A stretch of DNA of 64,000 nucleotides from assembly GCF_000243135.2 (NCBI RefSeq), contig NC_019903.1, positions 100,001-164,000 of the forward strand. The letters are read 5' to 3'. The position numbers and the translations under genes were made by a program. The stretch is from Desulfitobacterium dichloroeliminans LMG P-21439 (GTDB lineage: Bacteria > Bacillota > Desulfitobacteriia > Desulfitobacteriales > Desulfitobacteriaceae). The notes under the pieces were generated by a model. It had not been told where the DNA came from and did no database searches. It was given only the letters and a program-made list of their open reading frames with translations. Below, in pieces: positions 10,420 through 19,403 of the stretch; the stretch's first letter is position 1; every line of letters begins with the position of its first letter.

Positions 10420-10474
10420 CAAACAAAAGAAGTCACCCATTACTTGTTGCACTATGGGCGACTTCTTTTGTTTG
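10420..10474 (+). terminator. Bidirectional terminator between Na/Pi and small zinc protein genes
   Basis: A perfect 15-bp stem (caaacaaaagaagtc / gacttcttttgtttg) has an inner cccat/atggg stem. It serves the convergent genes ending at 10392 (+) and 10500 (-). Confidence 0.85.
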
Positions 10475-10499
10475 TAAATTTAGCTTGCATTTATGTCGG

Positions 10500-10619
10500 T
10501 TAGATTTTGTTAACAGGGTGCTTTTCTTTTTCATGGGAAGTAGCATCAAACTCAAAGCGGAACTTTTGGTTACAGAAAGTGCAATAGACGAATTTACCGT
10601 CCTCTGAAAATCTGGGCAA
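10500..10619 (-). CDS. Small putative zinc-binding protein, 39 residues
   Basis: A leftward frame starts at TTG (10619) nine bases after a strong ggagg and encodes 39 residues. The product reads LPRFSEDGKFVYCTFCNQKF and then RFEFDATSHEKEKHPVNKI. The C-x2-C followed by H-x4-H spacing looks like a minimal zinc finger. A stop at 10500 is followed by a terminator at 10420-10474, which supports a real transcript. Function is unknown. The TTG start is the main uncertainty, since there is no ATG in frame nearby. Confidence 0.6.
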   Translation of the reverse strand: MPRFSEDGKFVYCTFCNQKFRFEFDATSHEKEKHPVNKI

Positions 10620-10733
10620 AGGAATCCACCTCCTTAGAAATATACTATCCAAAAAATGGCATTATCATACGGAATAGGTCAAATTCTCTAATGTGCTACC
10701 ATGACATATTCTGTTAGCAAGGGGTGAATGATA

Positions 10734-11051
10734 ATGCTGAATCGATTGCTTCGTGAATTAAGAATCGAACTTTACTGGATAAAGAAAGTAATGATCCGAC
10801 GTTGGCGGTTGGATACTCCTATAGGGGTAGTTGGCATCATCGCCCTGCTCTCGGGCTTGGGGCTCTTTCTTCTCATTGGACAAGGAATTGCTAAGGTATT
10901 CAGAGCAGCCATCCCTTGGGTTGCAGGAACTTCAGTGGGGACGATTTATTGGTCCTCGATTGGATTTGCTCTCAAAGCAAGCAGCTTGTTTCTTCTTTTT
11001 TCTGCATCCCTAGTGGTCTTGCTCTGGTTGAAGACTCGTTATCGAAGCTAG
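10734..11051 (+). CDS. Small membrane protein of unknown function
   Basis: About 105 residues. A basic N-terminal helix is followed by two hydrophobic segments, around residues 32-53 (VVGIIALLSGLGLFLLIGQG) and 79-99 (SSLFLLFSASLVVLLWL). It ends KTRYRS. The start at 10734 is preferred over 10728 because aaggggtga gives it better spacing. No family is recognised, and the gene stands alone with its own ribosome binding site. Confidence 0.6.
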   Translation: MLNRLLRELRIELYWIKKVMIRRWRLDTPIGVVGIIALLSGLGLFLLIGQGIAKVFRAAIPWVAGTSVGTIYWSSIGFALKASSLFLLFSASLVVLLWLKTRYRS

Positions 11052-11255
11052 AGAAGGTTTCGGTCGTAGCGACTCTTAATAATAAGAGTATGGTAATATA
11101 AGGTATAAGAAAACTAAAGACAAGTATAAAGTAGAAACTCTTTACATATATATGTTTAGGACAAGCTAAATGGATTCCTTAAAATTTGACAGCTTTCTCC
11201 TTGCGCCAAAAATTATGCTATGATATCATTGTTAGGTTAAAAGGAGGTTGGGAAC

Positions 11256-12530
11256 GTGGATTTCATGTCTGGTGTTACCGGTTCTCACTTATTCAATACG
11301 ATTATGATTCCTGTACAGGTTATTATCGTTTTCATGACATTTTATTACTTTATACTCTCTATGTTCGGTTTATTTCGGAGAACTGAGCAGAAGATCCTCA
11401 CCCCTGAGAAAAGCTTTGCCTTGGTAGTGGCCGCCCATAATGAGGAGGCGGTCATCGGTCCTTTGATAGATAATCTTTTGAATCTTGAATATCCAAAAGA
11501 GCTTTATGACGTCTTCGTCGTAGCCGATAATTGCACAGATAAAACAGCCTTAATCTCTAAAAATGCCGGGGCCCTTGTCCATCAGCGTTTCAATAATGAA
11601 AAGCGGGGGAAAGGCTATGCCTTGGAGTGGATGTTCTATCGCTTGTTTAAGCTCGATCGCCAATACGATGCTGTCATTATTTTCGACGCAGATAATCTGG
11701 TCAATGGGACCTTCCTTGTTGAAATGAACAGTAAGCTCTGCCAAGGGCATCAAATTGTTCAGTGCTACTTAGATTCGAAGAATCCTTATGATACTTGGGT
11801 AACCAATACATTCTCTATTACCTTCTGGCTATCTAACCGTCTTCTCCAGCTCGCCCGTTATAATACGGGTATCCTTAATAATGTGTTGGGTGGAACGGGT
11901 ATGTGTATCTCCACCAAAGTATTAAAAGACTTAGGTTGGGGTGCAACCTCCCTGACCGAAGACTTAGAGTTTACTATGAAGGCCCTGATTTGCGGAATCA
12001 AGACAACCTGGGCTCATGATGCCATCGTCTATGATGAGAAGCCGTTGACCTTTATGCAAGCCTGGAACCAGCGGAAGCGTTGGGCACAAGGGCAAGTGGA
12101 TGTAGCTGGACGGTACTTTTTCCCACTCATATACAAAGCTTTCAAAGAACGCAAGCTTATGTATTTTGACGCAGCGGTTCATCTGTTCCAACCTGCCTTG
12201 GTTATGATTGCGACCTTCTTTATGTTTGCTAACTTAATTTCCGGAATGCAGCCTTACACCCAAGTCTTTGCTACTGTGATGCCGTGGTCCGGGTGGCAGA
12301 TTCTTTCGGCGATTCAGCTGGTTTACCCTATAACGGCTTTAGCCCTCGAACGTCTGCCTTGGCGAGCTTATGCGGGCCTAATTCTTTATCCGATTTTTAT
12401 CTATAGCTGGATTCCTATCGTTTTCTTAGGATTTATCAATCGTAAGGATAAATCTTGGTCCCATACCAAGCATACTCGCTCAATTAAGTATGATGATGTG
12501 GTTAGGGAGAAGAAGGTTTCCTCTAACTAG
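11256..12530 (+). CDS. Family 2 glycosyltransferase, membrane-bound
   Basis: 424 residues. Membrane segments flank a cytoplasmic GT-A domain: one near 14-34 and three to four after residue 300. The catalytic motifs of processive GT2 enzymes are present: LVVAAHNEEAVIGPLIDNLL, the DxD motif in FDADNLV, TEDLEF and the QRKRWAQGQ acceptor motif. Such enzymes make or extend exopolysaccharide or glycolipid chains from nucleotide sugars. The product here cannot be told. The GTG start has aaaggagg seven to nine bases upstream. A terminator follows, so it is monocistronic. Confidence 0.88.
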   Translation: MDFMSGVTGSHLFNTIMIPVQVIIVFMTFYYFILSMFGLFRRTEQKILTPEKSFALVVAAHNEEAVIGPLIDNLLNLEYPKELYDVFVVADNCTDKTALISKNAGALVHQRFNNEKRGKGYALEWMFYRLFKLDRQYDAVIIFDADNLVNGTFLVEMNSKLCQGHQIVQCYLDSKNPYDTWVTNTFSITFWLSNRLLQLARYNTGILNNVLGGTGMCISTKVLKDLGWGATSLTEDLEFTMKALICGIKTTWAHDAIVYDEKPLTFMQAWNQRKRWAQGQVDVAGRYFFPLIYKAFKERKLMYFDAAVHLFQPALVMIATFFMFANLISGMQPYTQVFATVMPWSGWQILSAIQLVYPITALALERLPWRAYAGLILYPIFIYSWIPIVFLGFINRKDKSWSHTKHTRSIKYDDVVREKKVSSN

Positions 12531-12542
12531 GCATTTTAAGCT

Positions 12543-12570
12543 GGAGATCTCCCTGTTGAGAGATCTCTTT
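12543..12570 (+). terminator. Terminator after glycosyltransferase gene
   Basis: gagatctc / gagatctc stem (12544-12551 and 12560-12567) followed by tttctc. Confidence 0.65.
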
Positions 12571-12653
12571 CTCATAGGGAAAAGCTTTTCTTAACACGAA
12601 ATAAAGCACGTCTTGATACACGTATTGAACTCACGAAGAAAGTGGTGAAACAC

Positions 12654-13529
12654 ATGGTGATGGAAAAAATCGCGATGATGACGGAAAAACCGGGCATCTT
12701 TATGGGGGGAGATACTCCTTATGAAGAAGCAGATGCGGTGATTCTAGGCATTCCCATGGATTACACAGTGAGCTTTCGCCCGGGAACTCGATTAGGTCCT
12801 TTGACGATACGCAATGTCTCCATGGGTATCGAAGAATATAGTGTCTATTTAGATCGGGATCTCACAGATTATGCTTACTGCGACTGTGGTGATCTAAGCT
12901 TACCCTTTGGAAATGTAGAGAAATCTCTGCAGCTGATTGAAGAAGCCTCTCGCCAAGTCATAGAAGATGGGAAATTTCCGATCTTCTTGGGTGGCGAACA
13001 TCTTGTAACTTATCCTTTAATTAAGCCTTTCATGGAGAGGTATCCTGAGTTGCGAGTGGTTCATTTTGATGCTCATGCCGATTTAAGGACGGATTACTAC
13101 GGTGAACCTAATTCTCACGCCACAGTCATGCGTAAGGTATCGGAAGCCTTGGGACCCAAACGCGTGTACCAGTTTGGTATTCGTTCCGGCACAAGGGATG
13201 AATTCCTCTTCGCCAAGCAGCATAACCATCTAGTGGTAGAAGAGGTTCTAGAGCCTCTAAGAGAAGTGCTCCCAGAGCTCCAGGGTAAGCCTGTCTATGT
13301 GACCTTAGATATCGATGTAGTGGATCCTGCCTTCGCACCGGGGACAGGAACACAAGAACCTGGAGGTTGTACTTCTCGAGAAATCATTAAAGCGATTCAT
13401 GCCCTAGGGGAACTGAATGTGGTCGGCTTTGATCTAGTGGAAATCTCACCACTAACGGATTCGAGTGAGCGTACCGCATTATTAGGAGCCAAGATTGTGC
13501 GAGAAGTAATTTTAAGCTTTGTTAAATAA
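12654..13529 (+). CDS. speB: Agmatinase (ureohydrolase family)
   Basis: About 291 residues. It cleaves agmatine to putrescine and urea in a Mn-dependent reaction. The arginase-fold metal motifs are complete: GGEH near residue 115, FDAHADLR near 140 and the second-metal motif TLDIDVVDPAFAPGTGTQEP near 218-235. A downstream E in DLVEISP is also seen. The exact start is uncertain: GTG 12642, ATG 12654 or ATG 12660, with only a weak ribosome binding site. Its pathway partners, arginine decarboxylase and spermidine synthase, lie 35 kb away at 47988-50296 rather than beside it. Confidence 0.9.
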   Translation: MVMEKIAMMTEKPGIFMGGDTPYEEADAVILGIPMDYTVSFRPGTRLGPLTIRNVSMGIEEYSVYLDRDLTDYAYCDCGDLSLPFGNVEKSLQLIEEASRQVIEDGKFPIFLGGEHLVTYPLIKPFMERYPELRVVHFDAHADLRTDYYGEPNSHATVMRKVSEALGPKRVYQFGIRSGTRDEFLFAKQHNHLVVEEVLEPLREVLPELQGKPVYVTLDIDVVDPAFAPGTGTQEPGGCTSREIIKAIHALGELNVVGFDLVEISPLTDSSERTALLGAKIVREVILSFVK

Positions 13530-13556
13530 GTTGAGCTAGGAATAATCGAAAAACCT

Positions 13557-13585
13557 TTGACATCAAGGCGTTTATTGTGTATACT
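13557..13585 (+). promoter_or_regulatory. Sigma-A promoter of tRNA cluster
   Basis: TTGACA at 13557-13562, a 17-bp spacer, and TATACT at 13580-13585, 20 bp before the first tRNA gene. Confidence 0.85.
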
Positions 13586-13604
13586 AAAATTCGTCAGTTA
13601 ACGC

Positions 13605-13680
<76 letters not shown>

Positions 13681-13695
13681 AATTTAACACAGTTC

Positions 13696-13771
13696 GGCCC
13701 CGTGGTGTAGTGGTTAACATGCCTGCCTGTCACGCAGGAGATCGTCGGTTCAAGTCCGATCGGGGTCGCCA
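13696..13771 (+). tRNA. tRNA-Asp (GTC)
   Basis: 76 nt including CCA. Acceptor ggccccg / cggggtc; anticodon loop ctgtcac; T arm ggttcaagtcc. Confidence 0.95.
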
Positions 13772-13776
13772 TTCTT

Positions 13777-13852
<76 letters not shown>

Positions 13853-13857
13853 TTCAT

Positions 13858-13932
13858 GCGGGTGTAACTCAGTGGTAGAGTGTCACCTTGCCAAGGTGAA
13901 AGTCGCGAGTTCGAATCTCGTCACCCGCTCCA
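13858..13932 (+). tRNA. tRNA-Gly (GCC)
   Basis: 75 nt including CCA. Acceptor gcgggtg / cacccgc; anticodon loop ttgccaa within tcacc/ggtga. Confidence 0.95.
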
Positions 13933-13940
13933 TAATTTTT

Positions 13941-14014
<74 letters not shown>

Positions 14015-14029
14015 AAAAACGTTATTTTT

Positions 14030-14118
14030 GCCGATGTGGCGGAACTGGCAGACGCACGGGACTTAAAATCCCGCGGTCCTTAAAGACCGTACCGGTTCGA
14101 TTCCGGTCATCGGCACCA
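14030..14118 (+). tRNA. tRNA-Leu (TAA)
   Basis: 89 nt with the long variable arm typical of tRNA-Leu. Acceptor gccgatg / catcggc; anticodon loop cttaaaa. Confidence 0.95.
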
Positions 14119-14127
14119 TTTATTTGT

Positions 14128-14204
14128 GGGTTTGTAGCTCAGCTGGTTAGAGTACCGCGTTGACATCGCGGGGGTCGGAGGTTCGAGTCCTCTCAAACCC
14201 ACCA
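14128..14204 (+). tRNA. tRNA-Val (GAC), integration target
   Basis: 77 nt including CCA. Acceptor gggtttg / caaaccc; anticodon loop ttgacat. Its last 26 bases belong to a 28-bp sequence repeated at 35328-35355, so the element inserted here and left the gene intact. Confidence 0.96.
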
Positions 14205-14206
14205 TA
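14179..14206 (+). repeat. attL, 28-bp direct repeat
   Basis: Begins aggttcgagtcc and ends cccaccata. It is identical base for base to 35328-35355. It covers the T arm and acceptor end of tRNA-Val. Confidence 0.93.
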
Positions 14207-14327
14207 AGTAAAAAATTCCAAAAGTCGCAAAGGGTTGATATAAGCGAGTTTCACTAATATTAAAATATCAGGGGCATGGATAATTTACTAAATAAGTACC
14301 CGTAAATCACCTGAAGTATCCCTAAGG

Positions 14328-14348
14328 ATTCCGTCAGAATTCCGTCAG
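14328..14348 (+). promoter_or_regulatory. Integrase arm-type repeat pair, left end
   Basis: Two copies of attccgtcag (14328-14337 and 14339-14348) spaced 11 bp, about one helical turn. The same pair with the same spacing recurs at 35260-35280 near the other end. Tn916-type integrases bind such repeats through their N-terminal arm-binding domain. Confidence 0.7.
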
Positions 14349-14359
14349 AGATAAAAAAC

Positions 14360-14404
14360 AACGACCGTTATAGAACGAATTATTCGTTCTATAACGGTCG
14401 TTTT
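14360..14404 (+). terminator. Bidirectional terminator, 21-bp palindrome
   Basis: An almost perfect palindrome has arms 14360-14380 and 14382-14402, starting aacgaccgtt, around a single central T. It is flanked by an A run on the left and TTTT on the right. It shields the element cargo from tRNA read-through. Confidence 0.7.
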
Positions 14405-14446
14405 GGTTTATTACTAAAAAGTATTTCGTTCAGGAGTTAGCTGATA

Positions 14447-15020
14447 ATCCAAGTGCCTTATATCTGCAATGGCTGCGAACAGATGGGCAAATGTTCGTTG
14501 CTGAAAAGAATCTATGATGCGAAGCATGCTCATGTCAGAGCTCATAAAACCATATCGGAATCCAGAAGTGCCCTGTGTGTTTGCGAAGAAGAGAGGACTC
14601 TGCCATTGATGACTTTAATTATTTTGACCAAAAGCTGGTTCCTGTCATCCTGACGGATAACGGAAGTGAGGTTTCAAATTCCAAGTCCATCGAGTATGAC
14701 CATTGGGTGAACAACAATAGCCGTGCACACGGATTTATTATCGCGATGCTGGCTGCCCTCATCAGAAAGGTGCAATTGAAGTTAATCACGCTCTGATACG
14801 CAGTGTGATTCCTAAAGGAACAAGCCTCAATCACTTGACTCAGGAAGAGATTACCCTGATGATGAACCACACCAATTCCTACAAAAGAAAAGGCTGAACA
14901 ACCGTAGTCCCTACGAAACGTTCAGCTTTTCCATGGAGAAGATGTTTTACAGAAACTTAAGCTTTCACCGGTAGCCGACAGTGAAATACTGTTAAAACCC
15001 GCTATTCTCAAAAGATAAAC
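14447..15020 (+). pseudogene. IS30-family transposase relic
   Basis: Translated fragments match an IS30-type transposase but are split by frameshifts and a large internal deletion. The order is a zinc-finger-like start (YICNGCEQMGKCSLLKRIYD) and the DDE segment VPVILTDNGSEVSNS. Then come HQKG-x-x-EVNHALIRSVIPKG, SLNHLTQEEITLMMNHTNSY and LNNRSPYETFSF in other frames. The N-terminal helix-turn-helix is absent and no terminal inverted repeats are obvious. Not functional. Confidence 0.7.
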
Positions 15021-15382
15021 TACAAAACATTGCCACAAAAATAAGGGGCAGATTCTCCGATTATAAAAAACGAGAGGGAGTCGATCTCCGTTTGGCGTGC
15101 CTTTTTCATCATAATACGTCAAACAATACGAATAAATCAAATTGCATTTGGGTTACAAAAGCTGCGGTTCGTTTTCAGAGCATGACTTCAAATACAAAAA
15201 CTGTATTTAGACTTACAAACTTGCATCTCACGTTTCTATTAAGTGTTTTTTATTATAAAAATACTTCTTACTATATTAATATTACGATTTCGCAAACTTA
15301 TCATTGCAATGTCAAAGTGGTTTGGTTATAATTAACATATGTATGAATTTATGATATCAATCCTAATAGAGGTGAAGGGCCA
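15021..15382 (+). other. Non-coding stretch ahead of XRE regulator
   Basis: AT-rich and without a supported gene. Its only clear signal is the promoter at 15304-15332. Frames such as the one at 15092-15331 have no ribosome binding site or recognisable product. Confidence 0.5.
15304..15332 (+). promoter_or_regulatory. Promoter of XRE regulator
   Basis: TTGCAA (15304-15309), 17-bp spacer, TATAAT (15327-15332), about 50 bp before the gene. No convincing second promoter is visible before the DUF499 gene, so this may drive the whole operon. Confidence 0.65.
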
Positions 15383-15634
15383 ATGATTATTAGCTATAAA
15401 AAACTATGGAAGCTCCTAATCGACCGAGACTTGAAGAAAAAAGACCTTAGAGAGATGGCAGGCATTAGCCCTTCAACAATTGCGAAACTTGGGCGAAATG
15501 AGAATATCAACACTGAGGTCATCATTAAAATCTGTAAAGCTTTAAAATGCGATATTTGCGACATGATGGAGATTATTGATAGTAAATCATCAGATGAAGA
15601 TTCCAACGGAGATGAATATAAGTCTTCATCTTAA
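15383..15634 (+). CDS. XRE/Cro-type regulator
   Basis: 83 residues, almost all one lambda-repressor-like helix-turn-helix of the YozG kind. It shows LREMAGISPSTIAKLGRNEN as the HTH and then EVIIKICKALKCDICDMMEI. The tail is acidic and serine-rich. Ribosome binding site aggtgaagg precedes ATG at 15383. It is the first gene of the defence cluster, 111 bp before the DUF499 gene and on the same strand, so it probably sets expression of the defence operon. Many defence islands carry such a small regulator at this place. Confidence 0.85.
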   Translation: MIISYKKLWKLLIDRDLKKKDLREMAGISPSTIAKLGRNENINTEVIIKICKALKCDICDMMEIIDSKSSDEDSNGDEYKSSS

Positions 15635-15745
15635 ACAAATAAATTGGTTATTACGAAAGAGCCAAGATGTCTTGATAAGTACTCATGAATCTATTTGGCA
15701 AAAGTGCTTCAACTAATATCGATTAATTTTGAGAGGATGAAAATT

Positions 15746-18700
15746 ATGCGTACAATCAATGAAATGCTTAAACCAAGAGAAAATGTATTCTCTGATACTG
15801 CTAGAGAGGATGTGCTGAACCTCACCGATCTTGCAGAAAACAGAATAGATGCAAATAAATTCTTCGGAGAAAACTTCCAAACGCAAGGAATGACAGTATT
15901 ATTTGATACTGCATTTGCTCGCTTTAAAGGCGAATCTGACACCGGCGTCATTAAGCTTACACAGGCTATGGGTGGCGGTAAAACACATAGTATGTTAGCT
16001 TTGGCTTTGCTAGCTCAGAATGCTGAGTTGAGAGAGAAGCTTCTCGGTCCTACATATGCGGGAATTGGTGAAATCAGAGTAGTTTCATTCTCCGGCAGAG
16101 AGAATGCTGACTTTGGTATTTGGGGTAGCATAGCTGAACAACTCGGCAAGAAAGAGTTCTTCAAGGACTATTATTCCCCTCTTAAGGCACCGGGTGAAAA
16201 ATCATGGGTTGAGCTGCTCAAGGGTCAAAAAACTCTCATCTTGCTGGATGAGCTTCCCCCGTATTTGGAAAATGCAAAGTCGATTATGGTAGGAAATTCG
16301 GACCTTAGCAAGGTCACAATGACTGCATTATCAAATCTTTTCACTGCACTAGGTAAAGAACAACTCGCGAATGTATGTCTGGTCTTCTCTGATCTAAAGG
16401 CGGCCTATGAGTCAGGCAGCGAATTATTGCAGTCGAGTTTCCGTGAACTTGAAGCTGAAGCGAACCGAATAGCAATCGAAGTAACGCCTGTTGCACTCAA
16501 CAGCGATGAGATCTACCACATTTTACAAAAACGTCTATTTGAAGATGTCAGTGGTTTTGAATACTCATTGAATATCAATGATGTTGCCATTGCGTATAAA
16601 ACAAGCGTCGAAAAAAGCAAGAAACTCGGCTTCACAAACTACACTCCAGAAGCTGTTTTTAAAGGCATCAAGGACTCCTACCCATTCCATCCATCCATTA
16701 AAGATCTATATGCCCGTTTCAAGGAAAACCAAAATTTCCAACAAACACGCGGCCTGATTAAATTGATGCGTCAGATTGTCCGCCAATTCTATGAAAGTGA
16801 CATGGCAAAAGAAAACTATTTGATTAACGTTTTTGACTTCGATCTTAACGAGCAAAAAATGCTGAGTCATATTCGCCAGATCAAGCCCTCTCTAGAAGAA
16901 GCAATCAACCATGATATTGCACAGGATGGCAAGTCCATTGCAGAAGTGATCGATATAGAAAAGGCTGAGAACAAAGGTGTTACACAGGATATTGCAAAGC
17001 TCCTCCTCGTGTCTTCCTTATCCACTGCGAATCATGGACTACTTGGACTCACCGAATCGGAAATATTCGGTTATTTGAGTGCGCCCAATACAGATATTAA
17101 CGAGATCAAGTCCAGTCTGGAAGAATTGAAGACTCTTTGCTGGTATATGAAACAAGACAATCGTGGCAGGCTGTATTTCCAAAATACAAAGAATATGGTT
17201 GCCGAGATGAATACCCTTGTTGACAGTTACACAAATGAGAACGCTAAAAAGGAACTTAAGCGAATACTGGAACAGAACTTCAGTCCCAAGCTGAAAGTCT
17301 GCTATGAAATGCTGTATGTGCTCCCTGCAATCGATGAAATTGATCTTGATCAGAATAAGATTTCTCTGGTCATATATGAGCCATATCCCGGTAGTGAGCT
17401 GCATCCTGAGCTGAAGAAGTTCCATGACAACATTTCGCTCAAGAACAGAGTTATGTTCCTTTCCGGACAGCGAAATATGATGGAAAAACTCTATGGGAAT
17501 TCAAAAAAGCTTAAGGCGATTCAGCAAATCGTTGACAACATGGCAAACGAAGGCGTTCCCGCATCGGATCAACAATACAAAGAAGCTGAAGCTCAGCTTG
17601 ATAAGGCTATTCAAGCTTTATTCTCAACTATCAGGGAGACGTTTGTTGCGCTGTATTATCCAACCAAAAACGGAATAGAGCTTGCAGAATTCAAACTTGA
17701 ATTCAAAGAAAATAAGTTTAACGGTGAAGAACAGATTATAAGCTGCTTGACAGATAGTTCTAAATACGAGGCATTCTCAAAAGATGACCAGTTCTTGGAG
17801 AACCTCCGCAAGAAATGCGAAGCGCGTCTGTTTACCATAAAAGAACTGCCCTTCTCTCAAATAAAAGAGAGAGCTGCAACGACAGTAGCATGGCAATGGT
17901 ATCATCCGGATCAGCTTGAAAGCCTGAGACTGGATTGTATCAAAAAAGATAAGTGGAGAGAAATTAATGGTTATCTGGTAAAGGGGCCGTTTGAGAAGGA
18001 CCCGACTTCTGTTGTTGTAGAGCAGACATCATATGATGAGACGACCCAAGAATTCACCTTGAAAATCCGGGGCATCGGCGGTAGGGTCTATTACGACATC
18101 GGCAGTGATCCTACTTCCGCATCCAAAGAAGTAATGGACCAGGTTTTGGTGACCGCAGAACCAGCTATTCGTTTCGTCTGTATTGATCCAACAGGAGAAA
18201 GAAAAACCGGTGATGTCGTTGAGTTCACTGGTAGTGTTCCAATCAAATACGGGCAAAGAAATACACCGAATGGTGATGTAATGACGCTGGTCACCAATCC
18301 AAAGTATGTAGTCAAATATACAACTGACGGTAGCGAACCTAAAGAGAATGGCGGCATCTATAATGAGGAATTTGTGCTTCCACAAGACAGCAAATACGTG
18401 AGAGTAGCGGTTTATTACAAGGATAGATTGCTTGAGGAAAAGAGTATCTACGTCACAAAAGGCGGCGGTGCTAAACCAGCTAAAACGATTGATAAGAGCA
18501 AGGCTCTTGCCTACCGCTATCACAATAAAAAACAAATGGGAGATACCGAAGCGAGTTATAAGGAACTGGCTCTTCTCTCGAAACTTGATGGAGTCCTTAT
18601 CAAAGGGGCTACAGCAGAGATTTATAATAAAACAAATACAGATAACTATATCGAGTTCAATGCAAGTGTTCCATATTGGGCAGGAGATCTTCAATCGCTG

Positions 18701-18862
18701 ATAGATCTTGTTCGAGATACCAGCTTTAAGGAAACCGAGGTTATTGTTGACTTTGGTTATAAAGAGTTGATGTTCTTGACTGGCGAGTTATTCACGCAAT
18801 GGCTTGATATGAACAAATTTGATTTGAACAATCTTATAAAGAGTGGGGAAATCATACAATGA
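15746..18862 (+). CDS. DUF499-family AAA-type ATPase of defence operon
   Basis: About 1038 residues. Walker A TQAMGGGKTHSM is at about 72-83 and Walker B LILLDELPP at about 164-172, the layout of DUF499 (COG1483) proteins. The long C-terminal part has no recognised enzyme domain. DUF499 ATPases travel with DUF1156 methylases, and the BREX ATPase BrxC/PglY is, as I recall, placed in the same broad group. The start at 15746 has gagagg eight bases upstream; a frame extending to 15695 lacks a ribosome binding site. The stop overlaps the next start by four bases (ATGA), indicating translational coupling. The role in phage restriction is inferred from the operon. Confidence 0.85.
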   Translation: MRTINEMLKPRENVFSDTAREDVLNLTDLAENRIDANKFFGENFQTQGMTVLFDTAFARFKGESDTGVIKLTQAMGGGKTHSMLALALLAQNAELREKLLGPTYAGIGEIRVVSFSGRENADFGIWGSIAEQLGKKEFFKDYYSPLKAPGEKSWVELLKGQKTLILLDELPPYLENAKSIMVGNSDLSKVTMTALSNLFTALGKEQLANVCLVFSDLKAAYESGSELLQSSFRELEAEANRIAIEVTPVALNSDEIYHILQKRLFEDVSGFEYSLNINDVAIAYKTSVEKSKKLGFTNYTPEAVFKGIKDSYPFHPSIKDLYARFKENQNFQQTRGLIKLMRQIVRQFYESDMAKENYLINVFDFDLNEQKMLSHIRQIKPSLEEAINHDIAQDGKSIAEVIDIEKAENKGVTQDIAKLLLVSSLSTANHGLLGLTESEIFGYLSAPNTDINEIKSSLEELKTLCWYMKQDNRGRLYFQNTKNMVAEMNTLVDSYTNENAKKELKRILEQNFSPKLKVCYEMLYVLPAIDEIDLDQNKISLVIYEPYPGSELHPELKKFHDNISLKNRVMFLSGQRNMMEKLYGNSKKLKAIQQIVDNMANEGVPASDQQYKEAEAQLDKAIQALFSTIRETFVALYYPTKNGIELAEFKLEFKENKFNGEEQIISCLTDSSKYEAFSKDDQFLENLRKKCEARLFTIKELPFSQIKERAATTVAWQWYHPDQLESLRLDCIKKDKWREINGYLVKGPFEKDPTSVVVEQTSYDETTQEFTLKIRGIGGRVYYDIGSDPTSASKEVMDQVLVTAEPAIRFVCIDPTGERKTGDVVEFTGSVPIKYGQRNTPNGDVMTLVTNPKYVVKYTTDGSEPKENGGIYNEEFVLPQDSKYVRVAVYYKDRLLEEKSIYVTKGGGAKPAKTIDKSKALAYRYHNKKQMGDTEASYKELALLSKLDGVLIKGATAEIYNKTNTDNYIEFNASVPYWAGDLQSLIDLVRDTSFKETEVIVDFGYKELMFLTGELFTQWLDMNKFDLNNLIKSGEIIQ

Positions 18863-19401
18863 GCAACACTTATTATGGATTTGGCTATGATCCAAAGGAA
18901 AGCGAAAATCACTTCTATGTGGTTGTTCCCAAAGAGGCAACTGCAGAAGTTGAGATTTACGAGCGTTTTCATTGGGACGTAGACGAACAAAAAATTACAA
19001 GTAAGGACATCCTGAAACTCAGGATGTCACGATACAAATGGTCAAAGCTTTCAAATGACGTTGCAGCTGAGTTCAACGCAAGGTTGAAATCGGACAAAAA
19101 GCCAACTAGCAGATTTATTGTTGGAGAAACACCTGTCGAAAAGTTGTTTGGGAAAGAATTAATGGTCTTGCTTTGGGGTGTTGAAAACAACGATCCAGCT
19201 GGAATCCCAACTGCCATTCGCAATTGGAAGGGACTTCAGCCGGAAGAACGCTGGTGGCTATACACCATGACAAATGCAAGTACTGGAAAGATTAATGATA
19301 AACGCGGGTGGCGCATGGCGTTGAGATATGCGCTATGCGAAAATCCAGTAGATGAATCAAATCAGATCTCATTATTTACTGATTTGATGGGAGGAGAATA
19401 A
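18859..19401 (+). CDS. DUF3780-family protein of defence operon
   Basis: 180 residues, starting MSNTYYGFGYDPKESENHFY, the style of DUF3780. It has no catalytic motif or membrane segment that I can see. The family is known to me chiefly as the small partner between a DUF499 ATPase and a DUF1156 methylase. It overlaps the DUF499 stop by four bases and ends two bases before the methylase start, so the three are probably co-translated and may form a complex. Confidence 0.8.
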   Translation: MSNTYYGFGYDPKESENHFYVVVPKEATAEVEIYERFHWDVDEQKITSKDILKLRMSRYKWSKLSNDVAAEFNARLKSDKKPTSRFIVGETPVEKLFGKELMVLLWGVENNDPAGIPTAIRNWKGLQPEERWWLYTMTNASTGKINDKRGWRMALRYALCENPVDESNQISLFTDLMGGE

Positions 19402-19403
19402 CA

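Noticed and set aside
18029-18694. 221-codon leftward frame inside the DUF499 gene
   Set aside because: Antisense shadow of a well-supported gene, with no ribosome binding site and no recognisable domain.
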